From: an uncultured Fulvivirga sp. | GTDB taxonomy: Bacteria; Bacteroidota; Bacteroidia; Cytophagales; Cyclobacteriaceae | Assembly (NCBI GenBank): GCA_947500555.1 | Contig: CANMSE010000002.1 | Coordinates: 1-64,000 of the forward strand | DNA length: 64,000 nt | Direction of reading: 5' to 3' | Shown here: in pieces, positions 35,871 through 45,676 of the stretch | How positions within the stretch are numbered: the stretch's first letter is position 1 | Layout of the letters: each line of letters begins with the position of its first letter | Program-made: the position numbers and the translations under genes | The notes under the pieces: model-generated | Databases searched by the model: none | Seen by the model: the letters and a program-made list of their open reading frames with translations, nothing else | Told to the model about the DNA's origin: nothing

Positions 35871-35898
35871 CAGATATTTTAACTAAATCATTAAACAC

Positions 35899-36135
35899 AT
35901 GTCTGAAATAGCACAAAAAGTTAAATCAATAATCATCGATAAGTTAGGAGTAGAAGAATCTGAGGTAACTCCAGAAGCTAGCTTTACTAATGACCTAGGG
36001 GCTGACTCTTTGGATACTGTTGAGCTTATCATGGAATTTGAGAAAGAATTTAACCTGTCTATCCCTGACGATCAGGCGGAGAATATCGCCACAGTTGGGC
36101 AAGCTATATCTTACCTAGAAGAAAACGTAAAATAA
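35899..36135 (+). CDS. acpP: Acyl carrier protein
   Basis: 78 residues, highly acidic. [18 protein letters not shown] contains Ser37, the 4'-phosphopantetheine attachment site. It carries acyl chains in type II fatty-acid synthesis. It is the first gene of acpP-fabF-rnc, an order seen across many bacteria, with fabF 32 bases downstream. A palindrome sits in its promoter. Confidence 0.98.
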   Translation: MSEIAQKVKSIIIDKLGVEESEVTPEASFTNDLGADSLDTVELIMEFEKEFNLSIPDDQAENIATVGQAISYLEENVK

Positions 36136-36167
36136 ATTAATTTATAAGCCTCACTCAACTTATATCT

Positions 36168-37415
36168 ATGAGAAGAGTAGTAGTTACAGGAATAGGAGCA
36201 CTTACACCCATCGGTAGCAATGCCAATGATTATTGGGATGGACTGAAAAATGGTGTAAGTGGTGCTGCTCCAATCACTCGATTCGATGCTGAAAAATTCA
36301 GAACACGTTTCGCTTGCGAAGTAAAAGACTTCAATGCTGAAGATCACTTTGACAGAAAAGAAGCGCGTAAAATGGATCCTTTTACTCAGTATGCAATGGT
36401 GGTTGCTGATGAGGCTATTTTAGATTCTAACCTCAACCTTGATACTATTGATCATGATAGAGCAGGTGTTATATGGGGTTCAGGAATTGGAGGTTTGATG
36501 ACGTTTCAGGAGGAAGTTAAAAGTTATGCGAATAATGATAATACTCCTCGTTTCAATCCTTTCTTCATTCCTAAAATGATAGCCGATATTAGCGCTGGCT
36601 ATATATCTATTAAGTATTCTTTTCGTGGACCCAACTTTGTAACGGTATCTGCATGTGCTTCGGCCACTAATGCGTTGATTGATGCCATGAATTACATCAA
36701 GTTAGGTCATATGGATATCGCTATCTCTGGTGGCAGTGAAGCTGCTGTCACAGAAGCAGGTATTGGTGGATTTAATGCCATGAAAGCACTTTCTGAAAGA
36801 AATGACTCTCCTCAAACTGCCTCCCGACCTTTTGATAAAGATCGAGATGGTTTTGTTCTTGGTGAAGGTGCAGCTGCACTTATTCTTGAGGAGTATGAGC
36901 ATGCAAAAGCCAGAGGTGCTAAAATTTATGCCGAATTAATTGGTGGCGGAATGTCTGCAGATGCGCATCACATAACAGCTCCTCACCCCGAAGGTTTGGG
37001 AGCTACCAATGTAATGAAAAATGCACTTCGTGATGCTAATTTGAAACCTGAAGAAGTTGATTATATCAACGTTCATGGTACGTCTACTCCGTTGGGAGAT
37101 GTCAGTGAGACGATTGCGATCAAGAAGATTTTTGGCGAGCACGCTTATAATTTGAATATAAGTTCCACCAAATCCATGACAGGTCATTTATTAGGTGCAG
37201 CTGGAGCAATTGAAGCCGTAGCTTGTATTAAAGCAATGGAAAATAGTATGGTTCCTCCTACTATCAATCATTTTACAGATGATGACCAGTTGGATAATAA
37301 ACTTAATCTTACGTTCAATAAGGCTCAGAAAAGAGAAATTAATGTAGCATTAAGTAACACATTCGGTTTCGGAGGTCATAACACCTCGATCATATTCCGA
37401 AAACTTGACGACTAG
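36168..37415 (+). CDS. fabF: 3-oxoacyl-ACP synthase II
   Basis: 415 residues. Condenses malonyl-ACP with acyl-ACP in chain elongation. Catalytic Cys163 is in VTVSACASATNA, and the two catalytic His residues are in VHGTSTPLGD and KSMTGHLLGAAG. FGFGGHNTSI is the C-terminal loop. Length and Cys position match E. coli FabF. The last base of the stop is shared with the GTG of rnc. Confidence 0.98.
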   Translation: MRRVVVTGIGALTPIGSNANDYWDGLKNGVSGAAPITRFDAEKFRTRFACEVKDFNAEDHFDRKEARKMDPFTQYAMVVADEAILDSNLNLDTIDHDRAGVIWGSGIGGLMTFQEEVKSYANNDNTPRFNPFFIPKMIADISAGYISIKYSFRGPNFVTVSACASATNALIDAMNYIKLGHMDIAISGGSEAAVTEAGIGGFNAMKALSERNDSPQTASRPFDKDRDGFVLGEGAAALILEEYEHAKARGAKIYAELIGGGMSADAHHITAPHPEGLGATNVMKNALRDANLKPEEVDYINVHGTSTPLGDVSETIAIKKIFGEHAYNLNISSTKSMTGHLLGAAGAIEAVACIKAMENSMVPPTINHFTDDDQLDNKLNLTFNKAQKREINVALSNTFGFGGHNTSIIFRKLDD

Positions 37416-38167
37416 TGTATCGTGCTGCAAAGCGCTTTTTAAACACCTTCAAAAAAAAATCTCAAAAAGATAAAAGGCTTATTACTGCAATTGAAACAAT
37501 TGTTGGTTCCAAGCCTTTAAATCTTAATTTATTCCGTCTTGCGGTTCAGCACTCGTCCATTGCTAAAACTGGCAAAAATGGAGTTAAAGAATCCAATGAA
37601 CGTTTGGAATACTTGGGTGACGCTATTTTAGGTGCAGTGGTAGCTGATTTTTTATTTACTAAGTACCCATTTAAGGATGAAGGTTTTTTGACCGAAATAC
37701 GTTCTCGTATCGTAAACAGAGAGTCTCTTAATACGTTAGGCAAGAGAATTGGACTTAATCAACTTGTCGAATATGATAACACACAACAAAATAAACTCTC
37801 GCATAAATCTTTATACGGTGATACTCTTGAAGCTTTAGTTGGAGCAGTTTATCTCGATCGTGGTTTTAACTTCTGTCAATCTTTTATCTTGGAGAAACTG
37901 ATTCTACCCTACTATGATTTGAGGATCATTGTTGAATCAGACACCAATTTCAAGAGTCAACTGATTGAGTGGGCTCAAAAGGAAAATAAGGAGATACTTT
38001 TTGAAATTATCAGTATTAAAACTGAAGGTAGGCACAAGGAATTTACGGCTGAAATTATTATTGATAATGATAAAATGGCCCAAGGATTTGGGCATAGTAA
38101 GAAAAAGGCTGAACAGGATGCCGCGAAAAAAACATTGCAAGAAATGGGGTTGGTAACGAATGAATAA
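37415..38167 (+). CDS. rnc: Ribonuclease III
   Basis: 250 residues from GTG 37415. Cleaves double-stranded RNA in rRNA and mRNA processing. The RNase III signature NERLEYLGDAILGAVVADF (residues 61-79) has the metal-binding Glu and Asp, and SLYGDTLEALVGAVYLDRGF has the second pair. A double-stranded RNA-binding domain follows (KSQLIEWAQKEN, GFGHSKKKAEQDAAKKTL). The start overlaps fabF by 1 base and the end overlaps nadE by 8 bases. Confidence 0.97.
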   Translation: MYRAAKRFLNTFKKKSQKDKRLITAIETIVGSKPLNLNLFRLAVQHSSIAKTGKNGVKESNERLEYLGDAILGAVVADFLFTKYPFKDEGFLTEIRSRIVNRESLNTLGKRIGLNQLVEYDNTQQNKLSHKSLYGDTLEALVGAVYLDRGFNFCQSFILEKLILPYYDLRIIVESDTNFKSQLIEWAQKENKEILFEIISIKTEGRHKEFTAEIIIDNDKMAQGFGHSKKKAEQDAAKKTLQEMGLVTNE

Positions 38168-40013
38168 TATAAGGATTGGTGCAGCAACATTAAATCAGAC
38201 ACCTCTTGATTGGAAGGGTAATAAAGAGAATATTCTTAATTCTATTGAAGAGGCAAAATCGAAAAAAGTAGAAATATTATGCCTTCCTGAACTTTGCATC
38301 ACAGGTTACGGATGTGAAGACCTCTTTCTAAGTGACTGGTTATATATAAAGTCAAGTGGTATTTTATTGGAATTATTACCACACTGTAAAAATATATTGG
38401 TGGCTATCTCTTTACCAATAAAGTATGAATCAAAAAATTACAATGCTACTTGTTTAATACGAGACCAACAGATAGTAGGCATATATGCAAAACAGAATAT
38501 GGCTCTCGATGGAGTACACTACGAACCAAGATGGTTTAACCCCTGGCCTGCGGGCAAATTGGTTAAATACGAGCTTGACGGACAAGAGTATGATTTTGGT
38601 GACTTTACTTATGATTTCAACGGTATCAAAATTGGCTTTGAAATATGCGAAGATGCGTGGAGAGATGAGCGTCCGGCAGGCAAGCTTTACGAAAAAGGAG
38701 TTAAAATAATACTCAACCCTAGTGCCAGTCATTTCGCTTTTGGAAAAACTAAACTTCGTGAAGAACTCGTTGTTAAAAGCTCTGAAAATTTTCATTGCAC
38801 ATATGTATATGCAAATCTATTAGGCAATGAAGCTGGGAGGATGATCTACGATGGTGAGATTCTAATAGCAAAAGATGGAAAGCTTATAATCAGAAATAAT
38901 TGGCTTTCTTACCAGCCTCATCAACTCTTATTTGCTGATATTGATGTTTTGGGATCAAATGGTCAAATAAATTTACCCGAATATCAGCGAGAGAAAAACA
39001 TAGAATTTACTAAAGCTTCCTCACTGGCTCTTTTTGATTACTTAAGAAAAAGTAGAAGCAAAGGATTTACTTTGTCCTTAAGTGGGGGTGCCGACTCCTC
39101 AACTATTGCCGTATTAGCATCTGAGATGATCAAAAGAGGGCTTACAGAATATGGAATTGATGGTTTTCTTAAGAAAACTAATCTAAAAATTGACGAAAAC
39201 TGGACGGAAGATATTATCGATAATGCACGTTTAGTAGCAAAAAATATTCTGACATTCGCTTATCAGGGTACAGAAAATTCATCAGCAGATACATTGAAAT
39301 CTGCGAAGGCTTTGGCAAAAGAAATTGGGGCCACTTTTCATCACTGGACCATAGATGAAGAAGTAAAATCATATACAGGAAAAGTTGAAAAGGCATTGAA
39401 TAGAAAATTGGAATGGGATACCGATGATTTAGCACTTCAAAATATACAAGCTAGAAGCAGATCTCCCATTATTTGGATGTTCGCAAATATTCATAATCAG
39501 CTTTTATTGACTACTTCAAATAGAAGTGAAGGTGATGTTGGATACACAACGATGGATGGTGATACCAGTGGAAGTATTGCACCGATAGCGGCTGTTGATA
39601 AACATTTTATCATTCAATGGCTTAAATGGGCCGAAACTAATTTAGGATATAATTCACTATCCCATGTGAATAACCTTGCCCCAAGTGCAGAGCTTCGCCC
39701 TTTAGAAAAAACGCAGACAGATGAAGATGATCTAATGCCCTACAATGTGATTGTAGAGATTGAAAAATTGGCTATTAGAGATCATAGATCACCCAAAGAA
39801 GTCTATGATATATTGAAATTGAAAAATCTTGAATCTGATAAACTTTTGAAAGATCATATTAAGAAATTTTATACTCTCTGGAGTAGAAATCAATGGAAAA
39901 GAGAGCGAATTGCACCTTCGTTTCACCTTGATGATTTTAATGTTGATCCTAAGACCTGGTGTCGTTTTCCAATATTATCTCATGGCTTTCAAGAGGAGCT
40001 AAAGGAATTGTAG
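38160..40013 (+). CDS. nadE: Glutamine-dependent NAD+ synthetase
   Basis: 617 residues, two domains. The N-terminal nitrilase-type glutaminase (LPELCITGYG for the Glu; KIGFEICEDAWRDERPAG for the Cys) supplies ammonia. The C-terminal synthetase has the ATP P-loop FTLSLSGGADSSTIAVLA (Ser308 to Ser313) and TTSNRSEGDVGYTTMDGD. It amidates nicotinic-acid adenine dinucleotide to NAD+. ATG 38160 lies inside rnc, so it is likely coupled to the acpP operon. The length is that of the long, glutamine-using form. Confidence 0.97.
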   Translation: MNNIRIGAATLNQTPLDWKGNKENILNSIEEAKSKKVEILCLPELCITGYGCEDLFLSDWLYIKSSGILLELLPHCKNILVAISLPIKYESKNYNATCLIRDQQIVGIYAKQNMALDGVHYEPRWFNPWPAGKLVKYELDGQEYDFGDFTYDFNGIKIGFEICEDAWRDERPAGKLYEKGVKIILNPSASHFAFGKTKLREELVVKSSENFHCTYVYANLLGNEAGRMIYDGEILIAKDGKLIIRNNWLSYQPHQLLFADIDVLGSNGQINLPEYQREKNIEFTKASSLALFDYLRKSRSKGFTLSLSGGADSSTIAVLASEMIKRGLTEYGIDGFLKKTNLKIDENWTEDIIDNARLVAKNILTFAYQGTENSSADTLKSAKALAKEIGATFHHWTIDEEVKSYTGKVEKALNRKLEWDTDDLALQNIQARSRSPIIWMFANIHNQLLLTTSNRSEGDVGYTTMDGDTSGSIAPIAAVDKHFIIQWLKWAETNLGYNSLSHVNNLAPSAELRPLEKTQTDEDDLMPYNVIVEIEKLAIRDHRSPKEVYDILKLKNLESDKLLKDHIKKFYTLWSRNQWKRERIAPSFHLDDFNVDPKTWCRFPILSHGFQEELKEL

Positions 40014-40066
40014 TGATTGTCATTTTACTGTTGTTATTTCTCATTTCTTAATCGTTAATTTGCCGC

Positions 40067-41248
40067 ATGTCATTTTTCAGCTACATTATCTGGGACGTTA
40101 ACCCCAATGTTTTTTCATGGTCCGAGATACCTCGTTGGTATGGGCTGCTATTTGCATCTGGTTTTCTCATTAGTCAGCAAATCATGTTTTACCTTTACAG
40201 AAAAGAAGGTAAACCTGAAAAAGATGTAGAGACTCTAACCATTTTCATGATTGTAGCAACCGTTATTGGTGCACGATTAGGACATGTATTCTTCTATGAA
40301 CCCGATAAATACCTCGCAAACCCTTTAGATATATTGAAAATCTGGGAAGGTGGTCTCGCCAGTCATGGAGCAGCATTTGGTATTTTATTTGGTCTTTGGC
40401 TTTACACCAAATATGATATTCGAATTAAATTTTTCTGGATAATTAAGGGACTTCTGGGAATACCTGTTGGCGGGAGCGCTAAAAAAATAGTGCGACCTGG
40501 ACAAAACTATTTTCAGGTAGTCGATCGAATTGTCATTGTTGTCGCTCTTACTGGCTGCCTTATCCGAATGGGTAATTTTATGAATTCAGAAATATATGGA
40601 TTGCCAACTCATTCGGAACAAGGGGTTCTTTTTTCAAAAAATGTAGAACAAGTCTTTATTACCGACAGCAGCCCCATAGAAGAACTAGGAATAGAAAAAG
40701 ACAATACCCGGGAAATGAGTTCAAATGGATATGTGCCTGTTGTATTGAATTTAAAGTTTAAAGACCAACCAAATGTGCTGACAAAAGAGAGCCTTGATAG
40801 GTATCTAACCGGAAGATTTACGAGTATTACAGAGAATTATTCATATGTTAATGAACACATAAGTCTGGGCGACACAAATGTTCTTGAATACGATTTGAAC
40901 GAAAAAAATGGCATATTCGAAGCCCAAATTTCTGCATATGGTATAGTTAGGCACCCTACACAGTTCTACGAAGCCTTCACTTGTCTCTTGCTCTTCCTTC
41001 TGTTGTTCTTTCTTTGGACACGAAAGAAAGAGAATACTCCCTCGGGTTTATTATTGGGCTTATTCCTAATAATACTTTTTGGGCTTCGATTTGTTCATGA
41101 GCTTTTCAAAGAAAATCAGGTTTCTTTTGAAGATGGAATGGCTCTGAATATGGGTCAGATACTGAGTATTCCTTTGATACTTGCGGGAGTTTTTATTTTT
41201 GTCAGAGCTTTAAGAGAAAAGCCTATGACTGACAAAGTGGGGCATTGA
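40067..41248 (+). CDS. lgt: Prolipoprotein diacylglyceryl transferase with a central insert
   Basis: Transfers diacylglycerol to the lipobox Cys of prolipoproteins in the inner membrane. The seven-span core is clear: IPRWYGLLFASGFLIS, GARLGHVFFYEPDKY, GGLASHGAAFGILFGLWLY, CLIRMGNFMNSEIYG, and late RHPTQFYEAFTCLLLFLLLF, GLRFVHELFKENQ. At 393 residues it is about 100 longer than E. coli Lgt. The extra part, roughly residues 185-290, is hydrophilic and lies between the MGNFMNSEIYG and HPTQFYEA segments, so it should form a periplasmic domain. Confidence 0.95.
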   Translation: MSFFSYIIWDVNPNVFSWSEIPRWYGLLFASGFLISQQIMFYLYRKEGKPEKDVETLTIFMIVATVIGARLGHVFFYEPDKYLANPLDILKIWEGGLASHGAAFGILFGLWLYTKYDIRIKFFWIIKGLLGIPVGGSAKKIVRPGQNYFQVVDRIVIVVALTGCLIRMGNFMNSEIYGLPTHSEQGVLFSKNVEQVFITDSSPIEELGIEKDNTREMSSNGYVPVVLNLKFKDQPNVLTKESLDRYLTGRFTSITENYSYVNEHISLGDTNVLEYDLNEKNGIFEAQISAYGIVRHPTQFYEAFTCLLLFLLLFFLWTRKKENTPSGLLLGLFLIILFGLRFVHELFKENQVSFEDGMALNMGQILSIPLILAGVFIFVRALREKPMTDKVGH

Positions 41249-41328
41249 TTTAAATCGCTTTTTGCTTACTTTCGCTAATTGAACGTATCAATCATAAGAT
41301 TTGATAACCTGTTTGGTGGAAGAAGGCG

Positions 41329-42738
41329 ATGTCAGCACTGTTACTTACTTTATTTTTTGGATTTTTTCCTGCAGCTAACGACAGCACTCAATTAGTTGAT
41401 CGGGATACAGTAAATACACGTGTATATATTGACGCTGTTTTTATTATAGGTAATAAAAAAACCAAGGCTGATATCATTTTAAGAGAGATGAGCGTCAGTA
41501 AAGGTGAGACCTATTTAAAATCAGATCTTGAAAAAGTATTGGTGGGTGATCGCAGCAAACTATTAAATACACAATTATTTAATACTGTTGAAATTTCCAT
41601 TCTACACCTTAGTGAAACACAAGTTGATATTGTTATTAATTTGACAGAACGCTGGTATACTTTTCCAGTACCAATATTCAGTTTGGTTGATAGAAATTTC
41701 AACGACTGGTGGCAAAATCAAGATCGTGATTTAAGTAGGACCAATTTTGGAATTAAAGTTTTCAGAAACAATTTCCGAGGTCGTAATGAAAAGCTTCGGT
41801 TATTATTTCAGCTTGGCTTCACGCAACAATTCGGTATTAATTACCAAATACCATATATCGATAAGAAAAAACGACACGGTCTTTCATTCAGCTATGACTA
41901 TGCAGAAAATAAAAACGTTGCTGTTCAAACTATAGATCATAAACCAGTCTTTTTTGATTCTGAAGAAGTACTGAGAGTAAGAAAAAAGTATGCTATTGGG
42001 TACAGGTATAGAAAATCGTTCTACAATTTTCATAGTATGGAATTTGTTTTCAATGACAATACAGTCAACGACACAATAGTCAGCATCAACCCGGAATACT
42101 TTCAAAGTACAACCAGTGAACAGAGGTATGCTGAAATAGCCTATCACTTTACTCATGACAAAAGAGACTTTGCTTCATATCCTTTAAAGGGCAATCGAGT
42201 TACAGCAAGAGTGAGAAAGCAAGGGCTGGGCTTTTTTGATGATATAGATAGGTTTGATATACTCACAAGCATGGCCAGGTTTTTCGATCTTGGAAAAGAC
42301 TATTATTTCTCGAATTACAGCTCCGTTTATTTAAGCTTTCCTGAAGATCAGCCGTATTCTAATTTCGGGGCTTTAGGATTTAGAAGAGATTTCATAAGAG
42401 GGTATGAACTGTTCCAAATAGAGGCTAAGAGTTTTTATCTAAATCGATCAACATTAAAAAAGAAGGTTTTTTCAAAAGTGGCAAGACTAGGTATTGTACC
42501 TGTTGAGCAATTCAGAAATCTACCCATTGACATCTATTTGAAGGTCTATTTTGACATGGGCTATGCAGAAAATTTTAAAGGGTATGAGTTCAATCAAAAT
42601 CTTGCTGATCGATATTTATTTGGTACCGGAGCTGGTGTAGATATAGTTTCATATTACGATACAGTAATACGCCTTGAATATTCTATGAATCGTGAAAGGG
42701 AAGCAGGTTTCTTCCTACACTTTAAAAAAGAGTTTTGA
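41329..42738 (+). CDS. Outer-membrane BamA/TamA-like protein with one POTRA domain
   Basis: 469 residues. A short signal-type N-terminus (MSALLLTLFFGFFPAAND) is followed by one POTRA-like domain (VYIDAVFIIGNKKTKADIILREMSVSKGETY, about residues 28-105). A beta-barrel with alternating aromatic strands fills the rest and ends in a terminal strand RLEYSMNREREAGFFLHFKKEF, with Phe at the C-terminus as expected for outer-membrane barrels. It is far shorter than BamA (five POTRA), so it is an accessory Omp85-type or patatin-barrel-like protein rather than the main assembly factor. Confidence 0.82.
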   Translation: MSALLLTLFFGFFPAANDSTQLVDRDTVNTRVYIDAVFIIGNKKTKADIILREMSVSKGETYLKSDLEKVLVGDRSKLLNTQLFNTVEISILHLSETQVDIVINLTERWYTFPVPIFSLVDRNFNDWWQNQDRDLSRTNFGIKVFRNNFRGRNEKLRLLFQLGFTQQFGINYQIPYIDKKKRHGLSFSYDYAENKNVAVQTIDHKPVFFDSEEVLRVRKKYAIGYRYRKSFYNFHSMEFVFNDNTVNDTIVSINPEYFQSTTSEQRYAEIAYHFTHDKRDFASYPLKGNRVTARVRKQGLGFFDDIDRFDILTSMARFFDLGKDYYFSNYSSVYLSFPEDQPYSNFGALGFRRDFIRGYELFQIEAKSFYLNRSTLKKKVFSKVARLGIVPVEQFRNLPIDIYLKVYFDMGYAENFKGYEFNQNLADRYLFGTGAGVDIVSYYDTVIRLEYSMNREREAGFFLHFKKEF

Positions 42739-42763
42739 CCGTAAAATAGTCTGGTTCAAAGAG

Positions 42764-42771
42764 TATATTTG
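42764..42771 (+). promoter_or_regulatory. Candidate -7 box of the PorV-like gene
   Basis: TATATTTG matches TAnnTTTG, 23 bases before the TTG start at 42794. No -33 match at standard spacing. Confidence 0.4.
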
Positions 42772-42793
42772 ATTATATCATCAAACAGCTCTG

Positions 42794-43609
42794 TTGAAAA
42801 AGACTTTCATTCTTATTACTCTACTTCTCTTTAACTATTCTTACTCAAGAGCTCAAAACGGCATTAATCAGATCGGTGCAAGACCAGCAGGGCTAGGGTA
42901 TGCTTATGCAACGATAGATGATCAATGGAGTTTATTTAATAATCCAGGTGGTATAGGACGGCTTGAGCAAACAAGTGTTATGACATCATTTGAAAATCGA
43001 TTTGGTATAGAAGGACTCAATTCACTTGCAGCAGGATTTGTCACCAGCCTTTCCATAGGATCTTTAGGGCTATCATTATATCGCTTTGGAGATGATTTAT
43101 ATAATGAACAAATAGCTTCCCTAGCCTATGCGAATAATTTTGGAATAGCTTCTTTGGGTGTTAGAGCCAATTACCTTCAGTATTCTATCGAAGGCTTTGG
43201 CAGCAAAGGTGTTATAGCCTTGGATATAGGTGGTACTGCAACACTTACAGAGTTAATTAATGTTGGTGCCTATATACGAAACATTAATCAAGCTCAAATT
43301 TCTGAAGTAAATGATCAACGTGCGCCTACCATTTTGTATGCCGGTGTCAGTTTCAAGCCCACAAAGAAGTTTTTGATCGCCCTTGAAACTGAAAAAGATG
43401 TTGATCAAGACGGTCTTTTTAAAATGGGCATTGAATACAATTTTTTGAAAAAATTCTCTGCCAGAACAGGAATTCGAACCAACAACTTCACCAACTTCTT
43501 TGGGTTGAATTTTACTTCTCAAAGCTTGAGCATCGACTATGCGCTTACATTGGATGATGTTCTGGGTACAACCAATCAGGTCTCACTCTCCTACTCTTTT
43601 CAAAAATGA
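42794..43609 (+). CDS. PorV/PorQ-like outer-membrane beta-barrel protein
   Basis: 271 residues from TTG 42794. The signal peptide KKTFILITLLLFNYSYSRAQ is followed by GARPAGLGYAYATIDDQWSLFNNPGGIGR, the opening motif of PorV/PorQ/FadL-like barrels in Bacteroidota, and by short repeated strands ending LSYSFQK. PorV itself shuttles T9SS cargo to the attachment complex; this protein is shorter than typical PorV (about 390), so PorQ-like or an unrelated barrel is possible. The stop overlaps the next ATG by 4 bases. Confidence 0.8.
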   Translation: MKKTFILITLLLFNYSYSRAQNGINQIGARPAGLGYAYATIDDQWSLFNNPGGIGRLEQTSVMTSFENRFGIEGLNSLAAGFVTSLSIGSLGLSLYRFGDDLYNEQIASLAYANNFGIASLGVRANYLQYSIEGFGSKGVIALDIGGTATLTELINVGAYIRNINQAQISEVNDQRAPTILYAGVSFKPTKKFLIALETEKDVDQDGLFKMGIEYNFLKKFSARTGIRTNNFTNFFGLNFTSQSLSIDYALTLDDVLGTTNQVSLSYSFQK

Positions 43610-45672
43610 GAGCGCGTTTATTCACAATCGCATTCATTATAGTAAGCAATTCGATACATGCACAGCAGCCTCCACAATCTGCATTAGATATAGAGCAATT
43701 TATTGAAGAGATATTTGCTGTTCAAAATGGTGCTGTTAGTTCTGATGAGTTATTTGAGACATTGCTCCTATTTTATTCTGACCCAATAGACCTTAATAAT
43801 ACTACTACCGAAGAATTAAGATCGCTTTTTATTTTATCAGAAAATCAGCTTCGAAGTTTTATTAACTACCAAGAAAAGAATGGCAGATTCCTTAGCCTTT
43901 ATGAACTTCAAGCCATTCCTGACTTTGATCTCATCACTATTAACAAGTTATTACCATTTGTAACGGTAAGAGACCATGGCTTAATCTCTGATAATAGGAG
44001 CCTCATAAAACGCATGCTTAGTGAACCCAATAATTATCTTCTCATTCGCTATGAAGAAACTCTAGAAAATAAAGCTGGATTCAAAGCCAAAAATGATAGC
44101 ACTCCAGCTGCATATCTTGGTGGATCAGGGAAGTACTACACAAGATTTCGAGCAAGTCATTCAAGGGATTTCAGTATTGGTTTCACCGCTGAAAAAGATG
44201 CCGGAGAACAGTTAAAATGGAATTCAGAAACAAAACAATATGGAGCTGATTTCTATAGTGGTCATATACAGGTACAAAACCAGGGACGACTAAAGAACAT
44301 CGTTATTGGAGATTATCAAATACAATTTGGACAGAGTCTGATTTTTGGCTCCGGTTTCAATGTTGGCAAAGGAGCGGAAACCATTACTACTGTTAGAAGA
44401 TCTAATGTTGGTATTAGGCCATATACTTCTGTGATTGAAACTAATTTTTTTAGAGGTGGAGCCACTACTATAGAACTAAACAAAAACACTGAAGCAACAG
44501 TATTTTATTCCCGTTTAAATCAAGATGCCTCTCAATCGGATACACTCAATTTCATTAGCTCAATACAGCAATCAGGTTTTCATAGAACCCGGACAGAACT
44601 AAGTAATAAAAACACGATAACAGAGCAAAATTATGGAGGAACACTACTTTACAATCATCCATCAAGAAATTTCTCGATAGGTTCCAATATACTATTTACT
44701 GATTTAAGTAAACCCCTAATAAGAGCAGACCGGGTCTATAACAGGTTTGAGTTTTCAGGAAGTAATAATTATACAACAAGCTTATTCGCTGATTGGAATT
44801 GGCAAAACTTTAGCCTTTTCGGAGAGTTTTCCAGGTCAGAAAGTGGTGGCCTTGGTGGCTTGTTCGGACTTATTGGTTCTTTATCGCCAAAGATTGAGAC
44901 TTCTATACTGCTTAGAAACTATGAAAAGGATTTTCATACATTTTATGGCAATGCATTTGGTGAGTCCACTCGAAATATTAATGAATCAGGCTGGTATTGG
45001 GGTTTAAAGTATACGCACAGTAGACAATGGTTATTCACAGCATATTTTGATTCGTTCAAGTTTCCCTGGCTAAGAGCGGGTATCAATGCACCATCAACAG
45101 GTTATGAGTATTTAGGACGCATTACTTACAGACCTACAAGGGAAATTGTAATCTACGCTCAGTTAAGGGAGCAATCACGAGCAGATAATCCAAGTGCCAA
45201 TGAGCAAGATGCTGTGATTAGATTTCCTGTTGAAGGAATCAAACGAAACTACCTCGTCAACTTTGATTATCCCGCCACTGAAAATATTTCATTTAAGACC
45301 AGGGTTCAATGGAGTTCTTATGATTTCAATAGTACCTTAACCGAGGGTTATGCAGTTTGGCAAGATGTAAATTTGTCTTACAGAAAGTTTAAGTTAAGTG
45401 GTAGAATGGCACTATTTGATACAGATGATTTTGAAAATGCTCAATATGCTTTTGAAAGAGATGTCCTTTATGCTTTTTCAGTACCCGCATATAACGGATT
45501 GGGAACCAGGCAATATATTTTATTACAATATTCTCCCACCAAAAAACTGACTTTCTGGCTCAAGTATGCCCGAACAAGCTTCAGGAATCGTGATAGTATT
45601 GGCAGCGGCAATGAATTAATCAATGGAAATAAAAGGACCGATATTCGGGGCCAGGTAAGAATAAATTTTTAA
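43606..45672 (+). CDS. Helix-hairpin-helix outer-membrane barrel protein
   Basis: 688 residues. Signal peptide (MRARLFTIAFIIVSNSIHAQ), a linker, then two ComEA-type helix-hairpin-helix units at about residues 61-120 (PIDLNNTTTEELRSLFILSE; RFLSLYELQAIPDFDLITIN). The remaining 560 residues alternate aromatic and polar strands (GSNILFTDLSKPL, LLQYSPTKKLTFWLKYART) and end RGQVRINF, a typical barrel end. It has no catalytic motif. Helix-hairpin-helix domains often bind DNA, so a surface DNA-binding role is possible but unproven. The ATG overlaps the PorV-like gene by 4 bases. Confidence 0.85.
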   Translation: MRARLFTIAFIIVSNSIHAQQPPQSALDIEQFIEEIFAVQNGAVSSDELFETLLLFYSDPIDLNNTTTEELRSLFILSENQLRSFINYQEKNGRFLSLYELQAIPDFDLITINKLLPFVTVRDHGLISDNRSLIKRMLSEPNNYLLIRYEETLENKAGFKAKNDSTPAAYLGGSGKYYTRFRASHSRDFSIGFTAEKDAGEQLKWNSETKQYGADFYSGHIQVQNQGRLKNIVIGDYQIQFGQSLIFGSGFNVGKGAETITTVRRSNVGIRPYTSVIETNFFRGGATTIELNKNTEATVFYSRLNQDASQSDTLNFISSIQQSGFHRTRTELSNKNTITEQNYGGTLLYNHPSRNFSIGSNILFTDLSKPLIRADRVYNRFEFSGSNNYTTSLFADWNWQNFSLFGEFSRSESGGLGGLFGLIGSLSPKIETSILLRNYEKDFHTFYGNAFGESTRNINESGWYWGLKYTHSRQWLFTAYFDSFKFPWLRAGINAPSTGYEYLGRITYRPTREIVIYAQLREQSRADNPSANEQDAVIRFPVEGIKRNYLVNFDYPATENISFKTRVQWSSYDFNSTLTEGYAVWQDVNLSYRKFKLSGRMALFDTDDFENAQYAFERDVLYAFSVPAYNGLGTRQYILLQYSPTKKLTFWLKYARTSFRNRDSIGSGNELINGNKRTDIRGQVRINF

Positions 45673-45676
45673 AAAT

